Below, piece by piece: positions 32,508 through 43,229 of a stretch of 64,000 nucleotides of DNA. Source of the stretch: JAQBVV01 sp965249205. GTDB lineage: Bacteria > Acidobacteriota > Vicinamibacteria > Vicinamibacterales > UBA2999. The position numbers and the translations under genes were made by a program. Location: positions 186,001 through 250,000 of the forward strand of contig CBDFLL010000004.1 of assembly GCA_965249205.1 (NCBI GenBank). The letters are read 5' to 3'. The notes under the pieces were generated by a model. It did no database searches. It was given only the letters and a program-made list of their open reading frames with translations, and was not told where the DNA came from. Numbering within the stretch: the stretch's first letter is position 1; every line of letters begins with the position of its first letter.

Positions 32508-35255
32508 ATGCCGCAGCGCCCAGTCCGTCTCCTCTTGTTCGCCGTGTTGGCGCTCATCTTTTTCGCGGGGCCGGCGCTGGTCGGGTTTTACACCGATTGG
32601 CTCTGGTTCGGCGAGGTCGGCTACCAGCAAGTGTTCCTCACCATGCTCGGCGCCCAGGGCGCGCTGTTCGTCATTGCGTTTGTGATCTCCGCGGCGTGGC
32701 TGGCGGCGAACCTCCGAATCGCGCTCGCCACGGTTGGGGACCTGCGTTCCGTCTTCACGACACGCGAGGGGATCGAAGTGCCGCTGCCGGGTCGGGAGCA
32801 GTTGAGCATGATCGCGTCGGCGGTGGCGGCGGTGCTGGCCGGGATCATGGCGCTGTTCGCCTCGTCTCAATGGGAGACCTGGCTCACCTGGCGGAACGCC
32901 GTGCCGTTCGGAGAGGCCGATCCCATCCTGGGACGCGACGTCGCGTTCTACGTCTTCTCGCTGCCCTTTTATCAGTTTGTGCGTGGCTTGGCGCAGGGGC
33001 TGGTTCTACTGGCGGGGCTCGGCGCCGGCGCGCTCTACTTCCTGTCCGGCAGCCTGACATCGACCTTCGGGGCCATGCCGTGGATGACGCCGGGCGCGCG
33101 CCGGCATCTGTCGCTCCTGATCGCGCTGTTCCTGATGCTGCTGGCGGCTGGCGCGTGGTTGGATCAGGCTGAGCAACTCATCCAGCCGTCGGGCGTGATC
33201 TACGGGCCTGGATACTCGGATGTCCACGGTCGAATGCCCGCAGCGCTGCTGCTCGCGGCGATCAGTGTGATTGGGGCCGCACTCGCGGCACTCCAGGCAT
33301 TTTCGCCGCGCAACTGGCCGATTCCCGCGGCGATCGTGCTGTATATCCTCGTCGCGGTCGGGGGCACGGGTTACAGCACCGTCCTGCAACGGTTCGTCGT
33401 GTCGCCGAACGAGCAAACCAGGGAGTCCCCGTTCATTCAGCACAACATCGACGCCACGCGCCGCGCGTTTGGTCTCGATGGCGTCGAGGCGCAGGAGCTA
33501 TCGGGCGACGCACTCCTGGTTCGTGACGACGTGACCCGCAACTCCGCCACGATCGAGAACGTGCGCCTCTGGGACCACCAGCCGCTGCTCGATACGTTTG
33601 GACAGTTGCAGGTCATTCGTACGTATTACGACTTCACGTCGGTTGACAACGACCGGTACATGATTGACGGCTCGTTACGGCAGATCATGCTCTCGCCGCG
33701 GGAACTCAATACCGCGAGCCTCCCGAACCGGACGTGGGTGAACGACCGGCTGACCTTCACGCACGGGTACGGGCTCACGCTTGGCCCCGTGAACCAGGTG
33801 ACTGAAGAGGGGCTACCGGTACTGTTTGTCGGCAACCTCCCCCTCGAGACGACGCCCGAGCTGCCGATTGACGAGCCGAGCCTGTACTTCGGCGAACTGT
33901 CGAACGACTACGTCATCGTGCGGACCGGCACCAGCGAGTTTCACTATCCGCGCGGCGAGGACAACGTCTTTACCCAGTACGAGGGACAGGGCGGACTGCC
34001 GATCGGATCGCTGTGGCAGAAGCTGGTGTTCGCGCTTCGTTTCGGCGCCTACCAGATACTTCTGAGCGATGACATCAACGACGAAAGCCGAATCCTGTTT
34101 CTTCGCAACATCAACGAGCGTGTGCAGAAACTGGCGCCGTTCCTGGACTTCGACCAGGACCCGTATCTTGTGGTCGCCGACGGTCGGCTGTACTGGATGT
34201 ACGACGCGTACACCACGAGCGCCCGCTATCCGTACTCGACGCCTGGTGGCGCCGGGGGCCTGAACTACATTCGCAACTCGGTAAAAGTGGTCATTGACGC
34301 GTACCACGGCACCACCACCGCCTACATGGCTGATCCGGAGGACCCGATTGCCGCGACCTACGCGCGGATTTTTCCCGGCATGTTCACGCCACTGGCCGAC
34401 ATGCCCGAGTCGCTGCGAGTGCACGTGCGGTACCCCGAAGATATCTTCTCGATCCAAGCGTCGGTCTACGCGACGTACCACATGACGCAGCCGGCAGTGT
34501 TCTATAACCGCGAGGACCAGTGGCAAATCCCCATCATCGATGATGCCGGCGATGCCGGGCCGATGCAGCCGTACTACACGATCATGCGCCTGCCCGGCGA
34601 GGACGAGCCTGAATTCATCCAGATGTTGCCGTTCACGCCGCGAAACCGCGACAACCTCGCCGCATGGCTGGCCGCCAGTAGCGACGGAGAGCACTACGGC
34701 AGGTTGCGTGTGTTCCAGTTCCCGAAGCAAAAAGTCATCTTCGGACCGCGACAGGTTGTCGCGCGCATCAACCAGGATCAGACTATCTCGCCACAGATCA
34801 CACTGTGGAACCAACAGGGATCGCAGGTGATCTGGGGCACGTTGATGGTGATTCCGATCGAGGAATCGCTGATCTACATCCGCCCGCTGTACCTACGCGC
34901 ATCAGGCGGACGCATCCCAGAACTCACGCGCGTGATCGTCGCGTACCAGAATCAGATCGTGATGGAGGAAACGCTTGAGGCCGGCCTCGCAAGACTCTTC
35001 GGCGATGCCGTACCGTTGAGTCCCGAATTCGAACCTGGCAGCGACGTGCTGTTGGCATCCAATCCACCGACCGACACGGCGGCGATCGGCGGACCGCCAT
35101 CGCAGGCGGGTACTGACCCGCTGCCGGGCCTGGCGGCACAGGCTCGCGGCTACTACGACCGCGCGCTCGAGGCCCAGCGTGATGGCGACTGGGCCACGTA
35201 CGGCGAGGAACTGCAACAACTGGGCGATATCCTGGCCAGGATGCGACAGCAGTAG
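32508..35255 (+). CDS. UPF0182 family membrane protein
   Basis: A 915-residue protein of the COG1615 family. About seven N-terminal membrane helices (to residue 300) start with GFYTDWLWFGEVGYQQVFLT, the family mark, followed by a very large extracytoplasmic region (NIDATRRAFGLDGVEAQEL, WDHQPLLDTFGQLQVIRTYY, YLDFDQDPYLVV-like region). Function is unknown. The ATG has an AAGGGG ribosome site. Near-normal family length; the last 30 residues are a helical tail (YYDRALEAQRDGDWATYGEE). Confidence 0.92.
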   Translation: MPQRPVRLLLFAVLALIFFAGPALVGFYTDWLWFGEVGYQQVFLTMLGAQGALFVIAFVISAAWLAANLRIALATVGDLRSVFTTREGIEVPLPGREQLSMIASAVAAVLAGIMALFASSQWETWLTWRNAVPFGEADPILGRDVAFYVFSLPFYQFVRGLAQGLVLLAGLGAGALYFLSGSLTSTFGAMPWMTPGARRHLSLLIALFLMLLAAGAWLDQAEQLIQPSGVIYGPGYSDVHGRMPAALLLAAISVIGAALAALQAFSPRNWPIPAAIVLYILVAVGGTGYSTVLQRFVVSPNEQTRESPFIQHNIDATRRAFGLDGVEAQELSGDALLVRDDVTRNSATIENVRLWDHQPLLDTFGQLQVIRTYYDFTSVDNDRYMIDGSLRQIMLSPRELNTASLPNRTWVNDRLTFTHGYGLTLGPVNQVTEEGLPVLFVGNLPLETTPELPIDEPSLYFGELSNDYVIVRTGTSEFHYPRGEDNVFTQYEGQGGLPIGSLWQKLVFALRFGAYQILLSDDINDESRILFLRNINERVQKLAPFLDFDQDPYLVVADGRLYWMYDAYTTSARYPYSTPGGAGGLNYIRNSVKVVIDAYHGTTTAYMADPEDPIAATYARIFPGMFTPLADMPESLRVHVRYPEDIFSIQASVYATYHMTQPAVFYNREDQWQIPIIDDAGDAGPMQPYYTIMRLPGEDEPEFIQMLPFTPRNRDNLAAWLAASSDGEHYGRLRVFQFPKQKVIFGPRQVVARINQDQTISPQITLWNQQGSQVIWGTLMVIPIEESLIYIRPLYLRASGGRIPELTRVIVAYQNQIVMEETLEAGLARLFGDAVPLSPEFEPGSDVLLASNPPTDTAAIGGPPSQAGTDPLPGLAAQARGYYDRALEAQRDGDWATYGEELQQLGDILARMRQQ

Positions 35256-35632
35256 GGCGACTCTGCTCCTGAGTGCATATCGAGGGATCGCATTTTCTTT
35301 GAAAAAGGGTGCGGCGCTTGGTGGGCGTCCTGGCTGAAGTGGAACGCGGCGGCCTCGGGGCCGACGGGGCCGCAGCGCTCCTCCTGGAGCCATCGCCGCT
35401 CCCGGCGCGGTTGACCGCGCCTGCAGCGAGCCTATTCCTCGAACGCGCCTATCACCCAGGCGACCCACGCGACGCGCCGGCGGATCCCGCGAGCATTCTG
35501 TGGTCGGCGCCGTAGCGTAGGTAACCCGAAGACACCAGGGCTTTACGTGGGCGTCAGAGGTCAGGTAAGATGCCCGCCGGCACGACCATACTGGAATTGG
35601 GACTTTTTACTCAACCGCGTAAAGGACAGGCT
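35256..35632. other. Gene-poor stretch
   Basis: A 68-codon frame at 35309-35515 (LVGVLAEVERGGLGADGAAA) has coding-like composition but no ribosome site, and I do not accept it as a gene. The right end provides AAAGGACAGG before the lectin-like gene. Confidence 0.4.
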
Positions 35633-36304
35633 ATGAAATATATACGACCGGCGCTGGCGATTCTGGCGCTCACGATGACTGTCGGCTCCACCGATGCGCT
35701 TGCCCAGCGGGGGGGCGGCGGGCCTCAGGCCCCGATGACCTTCTTTGTCACCAGCACCCCGATGAACGGCGCCAACATGGGCGGAATTACCGGGGCAGAT
35801 GCGCACTGCCAGATGCTGGCTGCGGCCGCCGACCGCGGCGACGCGACCTGGCATGCGTACCTCAGCACGCAGGGCCCTGGCGCCGTGAACGCCCGCGATC
35901 GGATTGGCAGCGGCCCGTGGCACAACCATCGGGGGCAGCAGGTTGCGGCCAGCGTGGCCGACCTGCACGGCGACACCATGCGCGACCGGAACCAGATCAA
36001 CCGGGACGAGGCGTTGAACGAAAATGGCGAAAGGGTCAACGGACGTGGCGACCAGCCCAATCAGCACGACATCCTGACCGGCTCTGACTCCATGGGGAAT
36101 GCGTTCGCGGCCGGCGAGGATCACACCTGCAGCAACTGGACGAGCAACGCCGACGGCACGGGTAGCGCCCAGGTCGGACACCATGACCGGTCCGGCGGCG
36201 GCAACTCGTCGTGGAACTCGGCGCACGGTTCGCGTGGTTGCAGCCAGGAGAACCTGGTCGGGACCGGCGGCAACGGCTACTTCTACTGCTTCGCCGCCAA
36301 CTAA
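35633..36304 (+). CDS. Secreted lectin-like (CTL/endostatin-fold) protein
   Basis: A 223-residue secreted protein. The ATG at 35633 has an AAAGGACAGG ribosome site and gives a signal peptide ending STDALAQRG. The mature part carries MTFFVTSTPMNGANMGGITG, ADAHCQMLAAAADRGD, then Gly/Asn/Asp-rich loops, and ends with CSQENLVGTGGNGYFYCFAAN. Four Cys and the YFYCF end fit a C-type-lectin-like or endostatin-like fold. Ligand is unknown. A strong terminator follows. Confidence 0.7.
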   Translation: MKYIRPALAILALTMTVGSTDALAQRGGGGPQAPMTFFVTSTPMNGANMGGITGADAHCQMLAAAADRGDATWHAYLSTQGPGAVNARDRIGSGPWHNHRGQQVAASVADLHGDTMRDRNQINRDEALNENGERVNGRGDQPNQHDILTGSDSMGNAFAAGEDHTCSNWTSNADGTGSAQVGHHDRSGGGNSSWNSAHGSRGCSQENLVGTGGNGYFYCFAAN

Positions 36305-36312
36305 CGCACGAT

Positions 36313-36350
36313 CTGCGGGGGGCGAGCCCCTCAGGGCTCGCCCCCCGCAG
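36313..36350 (+). terminator. Strong hairpin after the lectin-like gene
   Basis: A perfect 17-bp stem (CTGCGGGGGGCGAGCCC and complement) with a four-base loop, nine bases after the stop. No long T tract follows. Confidence 0.75.
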
Positions 36351-36366
36351 CGTCTAAAACGATGAA

Positions 36367-36386
36367 AGGCCCGGTCGCCCGGGCCT
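36367..36386 (+). terminator. Second hairpin
   Basis: AGGCCCGG, loop TCGC, CCGGGCCT, followed by CGTGCTGTTT. An 8-bp GC stem that forms a tandem terminator with the hairpin at 36313. Confidence 0.6.
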
Positions 36387-36407
36387 CGTGCTGTTTGATG
36401 AGACGAC

Positions 36408-36555
36408 TAAAGCGCTTTTCATGACCGTGTGGCATTCGAGCAGCCGCAATGCCGAAAATGGTTACGGCATTCGGCGGGACCGAAGCGTTGCGGTGGTGTG
36501 CGCAGAAGTATCATGCTCGCTCAGTCACTACTGGGGCTATCTGAAAAGCGCTCTA
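36408..36555. mobile_element. IS630-derived MITE, copy 2
   Basis: A 148-base copy with ends TAAAGCGCTTTTCATGACCG and CTGAAAAGCGCTCTA. On the minus strand its left part reads RFGPAECRNHFRHCG in one frame, the C-terminal end of an IS630-type transposase. It abuts the palindromic repeat at 36556. Confidence 0.85.
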
Positions 36556-36658
36556 GCGCGGATTTCATGAGCGCGTAGCGCCCAAGGAACCGTAGGCAGT
36601 CCTCGCCTACCAGGGCGGAGCACCACGACCGCCTGCTAGGGAGAAGTGAAATCCGCGC
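36556..36658. repeat. GCGCGGATTTCA palindromic repeat, copy 3
   Basis: A 103-base element bounded by GCGCGGATTTCATGAG and GTGAAATCCGCGCC, with the same ends as the two nested repeats at 3730 and 3806. It starts exactly where the MITE ends. Confidence 0.75.
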
Positions 36659-36726
36659 CAGGCACTCCTGCGAGACGTCACACCGCTGGCGGCCTCACCC
36701 TTCCACCTGGGGTACTATGGCGAACC

Positions 36727-37641
36727 ATGAACGTTCCCTTGTCTACACGAGTCGCGCTGCTGCTGCTCTCGGTCCTCACCGCGTCGATGCTGGCAGTAAC
36801 CACGCGGGCACAGGATGCGGCGCCATGGACGGCCAGTCTCGATGACATCAGACACACGGCAGCACTGATCCCTGGCCCGAGGCCTCTCCGCCTCAACTTT
36901 CTGAAATTCGCCGAGAGCCACCGCACGAAGAACTTCTCCGTCGAAGGTGCGCCGACGATCCCAAGTATTCAGGCCCGCACGGCGTTCCAGGTGGTCTATG
37001 CCGACGGCCACCTGATGGTCGATGCCGGGATGGACCGCACCGTCCACGATTTTTTCGGCCGAGGCGTGCAGGAGCCCTATCTCCCGGAGGCCGCGGAGCA
37101 GGTCGAGCAGGCGGTCCGAGACGCGAGGCTCATCGTCGTCACGCACGAACACGGTGACCACGTGGCGGGGGTGGTCCATTCACCCGAGGTCGCCGATCTG
37201 GCTGCAAAGACGGTGTTGACGCGGGCGCAGGTCCAGACACTGACAGCCGCACCGCAGATGCCCGAGATCGCATTGACCCCTGAGGCCGCCGGGCGTTTCA
37301 CGACAGTCGACTACGATAGTTACTTCCCTCTCGCGCCCGGCGTCGCGCTCATCAAGGCCGCTGGACATACTGCCGGTTCGCAGATGGTGTTTGTGACGCT
37401 GGCATCGGGTCGGGAGTACCTGCTGATCGGCGATGTCACCTGGCACATGGACGGCGTACGCCAGGTCAGGGGCAAGGACGCCCCATGGGTCACCGAGGAC
37501 GCACGGGCGGTCATGGATCAACTCGCATGGCTGAACGAGCTGTCACGCACCGAGCCCGACCTGGTGATTGTCGCCAGCCACGACGAGGAGCAGCACATTG
37601 AACTGACTCGGCAGGAACTGCTGTCGAATCGTTTCGAATAA
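36727..37641 (+). CDS. Exported MBL-fold metallohydrolase
   Basis: A 304-residue protein with a signal peptide (VALLLLSVLTASMLAVTTRAQ) and a metallo-beta-lactamase fold. Metal motifs: VTHEHGDHVAG, then AAGHTAGSQ, LLIGDVTW and a late His in ASHDEEQH. It is unrelated in its N-terminal part to the larger MBL proteins near 48 and 60 kb. Substrate unknown. A DinB gene follows after 26 bases. Confidence 0.82.
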   Translation: MNVPLSTRVALLLLSVLTASMLAVTTRAQDAAPWTASLDDIRHTAALIPGPRPLRLNFLKFAESHRTKNFSVEGAPTIPSIQARTAFQVVYADGHLMVDAGMDRTVHDFFGRGVQEPYLPEAAEQVEQAVRDARLIVVTHEHGDHVAGVVHSPEVADLAAKTVLTRAQVQTLTAAPQMPEIALTPEAAGRFTTVDYDSYFPLAPGVALIKAAGHTAGSQMVFVTLASGREYLLIGDVTWHMDGVRQVRGKDAPWVTEDARAVMDQLAWLNELSRTEPDLVIVASHDEEQHIELTRQELLSNRFE

Positions 37642-37667
37642 ACCCTAATCTTGGAGGACACATCGCA

Positions 37668-38219
37668 ATGACGCACTACGGAGGCAAAGACTTGGCGCGA
37701 AGCTTTCGCCAGGTTCGCGGCAACACCATTCAGACCGCCGAGGAGATTCCGGAAGACAAGTATGGATTCCAGGCGAGCTCCGACACACGCAGCATCGGCT
37801 CCACGCTGGCGCACATCGCGGTCAGCACGGGCTTTCAGGATCATATCCAGCGCAACAAGGTCGCCGACCTCAACGACGTGAACTTCATGGAGCTGTTCCA
37901 GACGTTCAGCGCGGAAGAAGCCAGGCCGCGGACCAAGGCAGAAACGATCGCCTACCTCAGATCACAGGGAGAGGCCTTCGCATCATTCCTCGAGGGCCTG
38001 TCGGATGAATTTCTTGCAGAACCCGTCGCGATGCCGCCGGGCGCGGACCTCGCGACCAAGACTCGTCTGGAGATGCTCTTGTCGCCAAAGGAACACGAGA
38101 TGCACCACCGCGGGCAGCTCATGCTGCTTCAGCGCATGGTCGGCTTGGTGCCACATCTCACCCGACAGATGCAGGAGCGTATGGCGCAGTACGCGCCGGA
38201 GACACAGACGGCTTCCTGA
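37668..38219 (+). CDS. DinB family protein
   Basis: A 183-residue cytoplasmic DinB/YfiT-like four-helix protein with the three metal ligands suggested by STLAHIAVSTG and KEHEMHHRGQLMLLQR. The family includes metal-dependent thiol S-transferases and many proteins of unknown function. A GGAGGA ribosome site precedes the ATG. Likely co-transcribed with the MBL hydrolase. Confidence 0.82.
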   Translation: MTHYGGKDLARSFRQVRGNTIQTAEEIPEDKYGFQASSDTRSIGSTLAHIAVSTGFQDHIQRNKVADLNDVNFMELFQTFSAEEARPRTKAETIAYLRSQGEAFASFLEGLSDEFLAEPVAMPPGADLATKTRLEMLLSPKEHEMHHRGQLMLLQRMVGLVPHLTRQMQERMAQYAPETQTAS

Positions 38220-38263
38220 TTGGGACTGGCTGCCTGATTCCGCACCGTCTGGAGCGACCAGAA

Positions 38264-38329
38264 CCAGCACCTCATTGAGGGGCTGGCGGTAGCAATACCG
38301 TAGAGGTTCGAGCCCCCCTTTCCGCACCA
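38264..38329 (+). repeat. 3' fragment of a tRNA-Leu
   Basis: The sequence has a class II variable arm (GGCGGTAGCAATACCGT), the T-loop GGTTCGAGCCCC, and TCCGCACCA at the end, all typical of tRNA-Leu, and an anticodon-arm-like CCAGC...GCTGG. The 5' acceptor and D-arm are missing and the T-stem is mispaired. A terminator follows it directly. Confidence 0.65.
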
Positions 38330-38338
38330 GAAATCAAG

Positions 38339-38360
38339 AAGGCCCGGTTCCCCGGGCCTT
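38339..38360 (+). terminator. Rho-independent terminator
   Basis: AAGGCCCGG, loop TTCC, CCGGGCCTT, then CTTTCGTTT. It would end the MBL-DinB transcript or once ended the lost tRNA-Leu. Confidence 0.8.
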
Positions 38361-38396
38361 CTTTCGTTTCCAGCGATAGAACGCGAACGGCGCGCC

Positions 38397-38541
38397 TAGA
38401 GCGCTTTTCGAGAGCCCTTGCACTGACTGGGCGAGTCATGGTGCTTCTGCGCGCACCACTGTTACGCTTCGGTCCCGCCGAATGCCGTAACCACTGTCGG
38501 CATGGCGGCTACTCGAACGCCACACGGTCATGAAAAGCGCT

Positions 38542-38544
<3 letters not shown>
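38397..38544. mobile_element. IS630-derived MITE, copy 3 (inverted)
   Basis: A 148-base copy in the opposite orientation to those at 7668 and 36408, ends TAGAGCGCTTTTCG and ATGAAAAGCGCTTTA. Its right TA falls in the katG stop codon: reconstruction of the empty site gives CTC TAG, and the insertion changes this to CTC TAA. Confidence 0.85.
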
Positions 38545-40734
<2,190 letters not shown>

Positions 40735-41286
40735 CTTTCTCTCCGTTCCTGGTGTGTGCTTTTTGCCCGCTCCGGCGCCTGCAGATCAATCAGGTTTTCT
40801 CTCAGTCGTGGCGCGGAAGAGCCCGGCAATCTCGGGATAGTCCTCGATGCCCGGGCTTCGCGACGAAGAGGTCGCAGCGGATTGCCCGGAACTCTCCGGC
40901 AGGCGCATCCTTTAGATACTGCGAGGTCTTCGAATCGACCATGATGCCGCGCTCGGAGATCGTCCAGTGGAACCAATCTCGTCCTTCATGATACCGGTAC
41001 TCACGTATTTACTTCTGCGCACAAGCCGCGCGAATCGCGGGCTTCGGCTCACGCCCCAACAGGGGATGTCCGCAACTGATTGTGCTGATTCATTGAACAC
41101 CATCGCCGCCATGCGACAACGCAGCCACTCAAGTACGCCGTCGACGTCGACGCCGGGTCCGAGAGAGACAACAGGGCCGAGCCTCGCAACTAAGTCGATG
41201 GCGGGTGCATCGCGCTAGCCCGCCAGGCGGGACGCGGGCACGGTCGCCAAGAGGGACTCTCTCGTGGTTCCCGCGCCGACAGGTCC
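40735..41286. other. Decayed stretch between katG and aquaporin
   Basis: On the minus strand, about 40800-40990 encodes DWFHWTISERGIMVDSKTSQ and, after a frame change, PGIEDYPEIAGLFRATTERK before a stop just upstream of katG. It reads like a real but frameshifted protein of unknown family. Further right (41095-41220) the same strand has another coding-like piece, AIDLVARLGPVVSLGPGVDV. No start or full domain can be assigned. Confidence 0.35.
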
Positions 41287-41928
41287 CTAACCCGCTGGCT
41301 CGGGAGTGTCTGGATCGACCAGCTTGAAGAACGCCGCTGCTGCTATCGCGGCGGCGAAGTGGCCGATCAGGTACACCCAGATGTTCGCTGCACTGAAGAG
41401 CCCCATGAGGGTCGCGCCGAGTGCGACGGCGGGATTGAACGCGCCGCCCGATACCGCGCCCACGGCGTAGACGCCGGCCACGACCGTAAACCCGATGGCA
41501 AAGCCATAGAACGAGTTTCCACTCGTACCATGGGATGTTGCCACGTTGAGTATCACGGTGCAAAGCGCGAAGGTGAATAGAAACTCCGCCACGAGCGCAC
41601 GGGTCACGTCAATCTGCATCGGAGTAACCGTTGGGTCGCCCTTGAGAAAGCCGACGGTCATTGCCGCCGCAGCGGCACCTGCGCACTGGGCCACGATGTA
41701 GCCGGGGAGGTCGGACGCCGCGAACTTCCCTCGGAGACAAACCGCCACGGTCACCGCCGGGTTGTAATGAGCGCCCGACACATGACCGCCAGCAAACACC
41801 AACGCGATCAGGACCGCGCCGATCGCAAGCGGCGCCAACACGCCCGCGTCACCCGGAGCGATGACTGTGGTGCCTATGGTCAGCACCAGGAAGAACGTGC
41901 CGACCAGTTCGACGAGATACCTGTTCAT
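41287..41928 (-). CDS. Aquaporin / MIP family channel
   Basis: A 213-residue six-helix channel with both NPA boxes, GAHYNPAVTVAV and GAFNPAVALGA. The selectivity-filter positions cannot be firmly assigned by eye, so water versus glycerol is open. The Met at 41928 is preferred to a GTG/ATG 12 codons earlier because it has an AGAGGA ribosome site and gives the usual MNRYLVELVGTFFLVL start. Confidence 0.88.
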   Translation of the reverse strand: MNRYLVELVGTFFLVLTIGTTVIAPGDAGVLAPLAIGAVLIALVFAGGHVSGAHYNPAVTVAVCLRGKFAASDLPGYIVAQCAGAAAAAMTVGFLKGDPTVTPMQIDVTRALVAEFLFTFALCTVILNVATSHGTSGNSFYGFAIGFTVVAGVYAVGAVSGGAFNPAVALGATLMGLFSAANIWVYLIGHFAAAIAAAAFFKLVDPDTPEPAG

Positions 41929-42217
41929 AGGAGTCCTCTGCGAATCACGGCCGTCAGCATACACTGCTACGATTACGCTGCTTCTGGCGAATCATTCAAG
42001 AGGTACTTCGCTCATGGGGTGCTGCGAGGCCACGACCAGACCTGACGTGCGATCGGCGGACGGCGCTGAAGGCAATGTGCGGCGTCAGCGGCGCGCTCGC
42101 TGAACGACTGGAGCGGCGTCTGCTTCGCTGGCGCGACTGACGACGCCGCTTGTGACAGGCGATACCGGCGTACAGCAAAAAGGCCGATCATAGCGGCCGG
42201 CCTCCTGCAAGAATTTA

Positions 42218-42294
<77 letters not shown>

Positions 42295-42358
42295 ACAAAA
42301 TGTCTATAGGATCGTTTCAGGCTGTCGACTGACCATCAGCCTCATGTATAACCCCAGC

Positions 42359-42625
42359 TTAGCGATTTGACAGCGATTCGCGCCGCAACCTGCCGCCACT
42401 GAGCCCCCCATAAGCCACCGCTGCATCATAGCCGCACGGAGCTGTTGCGGTCCAGCAGACATCAGACGGGTAGTAGGGTAGTTTGAAGAAGGTTGCGTGA
42501 ATCAGCCTCTCGTTCGGAGCCACGATCCCCTCGGCCCGATCGGCGACGAGAACTCTCCACGTGCCAACCACCACGAGAAGGCCAAAGGTCGTCAAGAGGG
42601 CTCCGAACAACCCGGAGCGAGGCAT
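42359..42625 (-). CDS. Small membrane protein, unknown
   Basis: An 88-residue protein with one N-terminal helix (GLFGALLTTFGLLVVVGTW) and a polar C-terminal part containing two Cys (SDVCWTATAPCGYD). It lies 41 bases downstream of the DUF6152 gene on the same strand. Not recognised. Confidence 0.45.
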   Translation of the reverse strand: MPRSGLFGALLTTFGLLVVVGTWRVLVADRAEGIVAPNERLIHATFFKLPYYPSDVCWTATAPCGYDAAVAYGGLSGGRLRRESLSNR

Positions 42626-42666
42626 CGGCCCGGGCCCTAACTCACGGCTGCAGCACTACGCTTGGC

Positions 42667-43101
42667 TCATCTGGCGTAGCACTCGGGATCAGCGTGTCCA
42701 TTGCAGCTTGCGACTGGATTCCCGGTATAGATCGTGATCTCTCGACCATCAGCACGCCGCATGGCCCTGAGAAACGCCATGTTGTAGCCATCGCGAGCCC
42801 TATACCCCACCAACGTGTAGGTCTCGCCCACCTTGAACTCCCTGGTGTGGCCGGCCCTGCGGAAGGCATTAGGGCCGATGGTTTCAAACGCCCACCGAGT
42901 GACCTCGCCGGTGGCTTCATCCGTAACATCGAGATGGAGGTAGACGTGAGGGTTGATCCATTCGAGCTTCCCGAGCACGCCCGTCAGGACCAGTTCTTTG
43001 TCGAAATCGAACTGCGCCTGCACGGCATGATGGGCCCCGACCGGCTCTGCCACCAGCACCAGTGAGCAGAGCACCAACGCACCAAGTAATCTGCTGGTCA
43101 T
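42667..43101 (-). CDS. DUF6152 exported protein
   Basis: A 144-residue secreted protein with a signal ending VAEPVGAHH, followed by the DUF6152 blocks HHAVQAQFDFDKELVLTGVL, LEWINPHVYLHLDVTDE, GETYTLVGYRARDG and AFLRAMRRADGREITIY. The family is abundant in Acidobacteriota and Proteobacteria, has an OB-like beta fold and often accompanies secreted 'A'-type proteins as at 46-47 kb. No function known. The ATG at 43101 is preferred over the adjacent GTG because AAGGA is then at six bases. Confidence 0.82.
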   Translation of the reverse strand: MTSRLLGALVLCSLVLVAEPVGAHHAVQAQFDFDKELVLTGVLGKLEWINPHVYLHLDVTDEATGEVTRWAFETIGPNAFRRAGHTREFKVGETYTLVGYRARDGYNMAFLRAMRRADGREITIYTGNPVASCNGHADPECYAR

Positions 43102-43229
43102 CACGCATCCTTCGTGGGAGTGGTGGATTCGCGCGTCGGATCCATCATCTCGTCAAGCTCGCGCGTCGCGCGCCAGCCCCGCGCCTCGGACGTCGAGACC
43201 TCGCTGCCTGCTGAACCACTCAGAATCCC

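Noticed and set aside
35309..35515. A 68-codon plus-strand gene and a longer minus-strand frame over the same bases
   Set aside because: No ribosome site, no recognisable family, and high GC gives long open frames by chance.
37983..38327. Minus-strand protein starting MRKGGLEPLRYCYR
   Set aside because: Its start is the tRNA-Leu remnant read backwards and the rest is antisense to the DinB gene.
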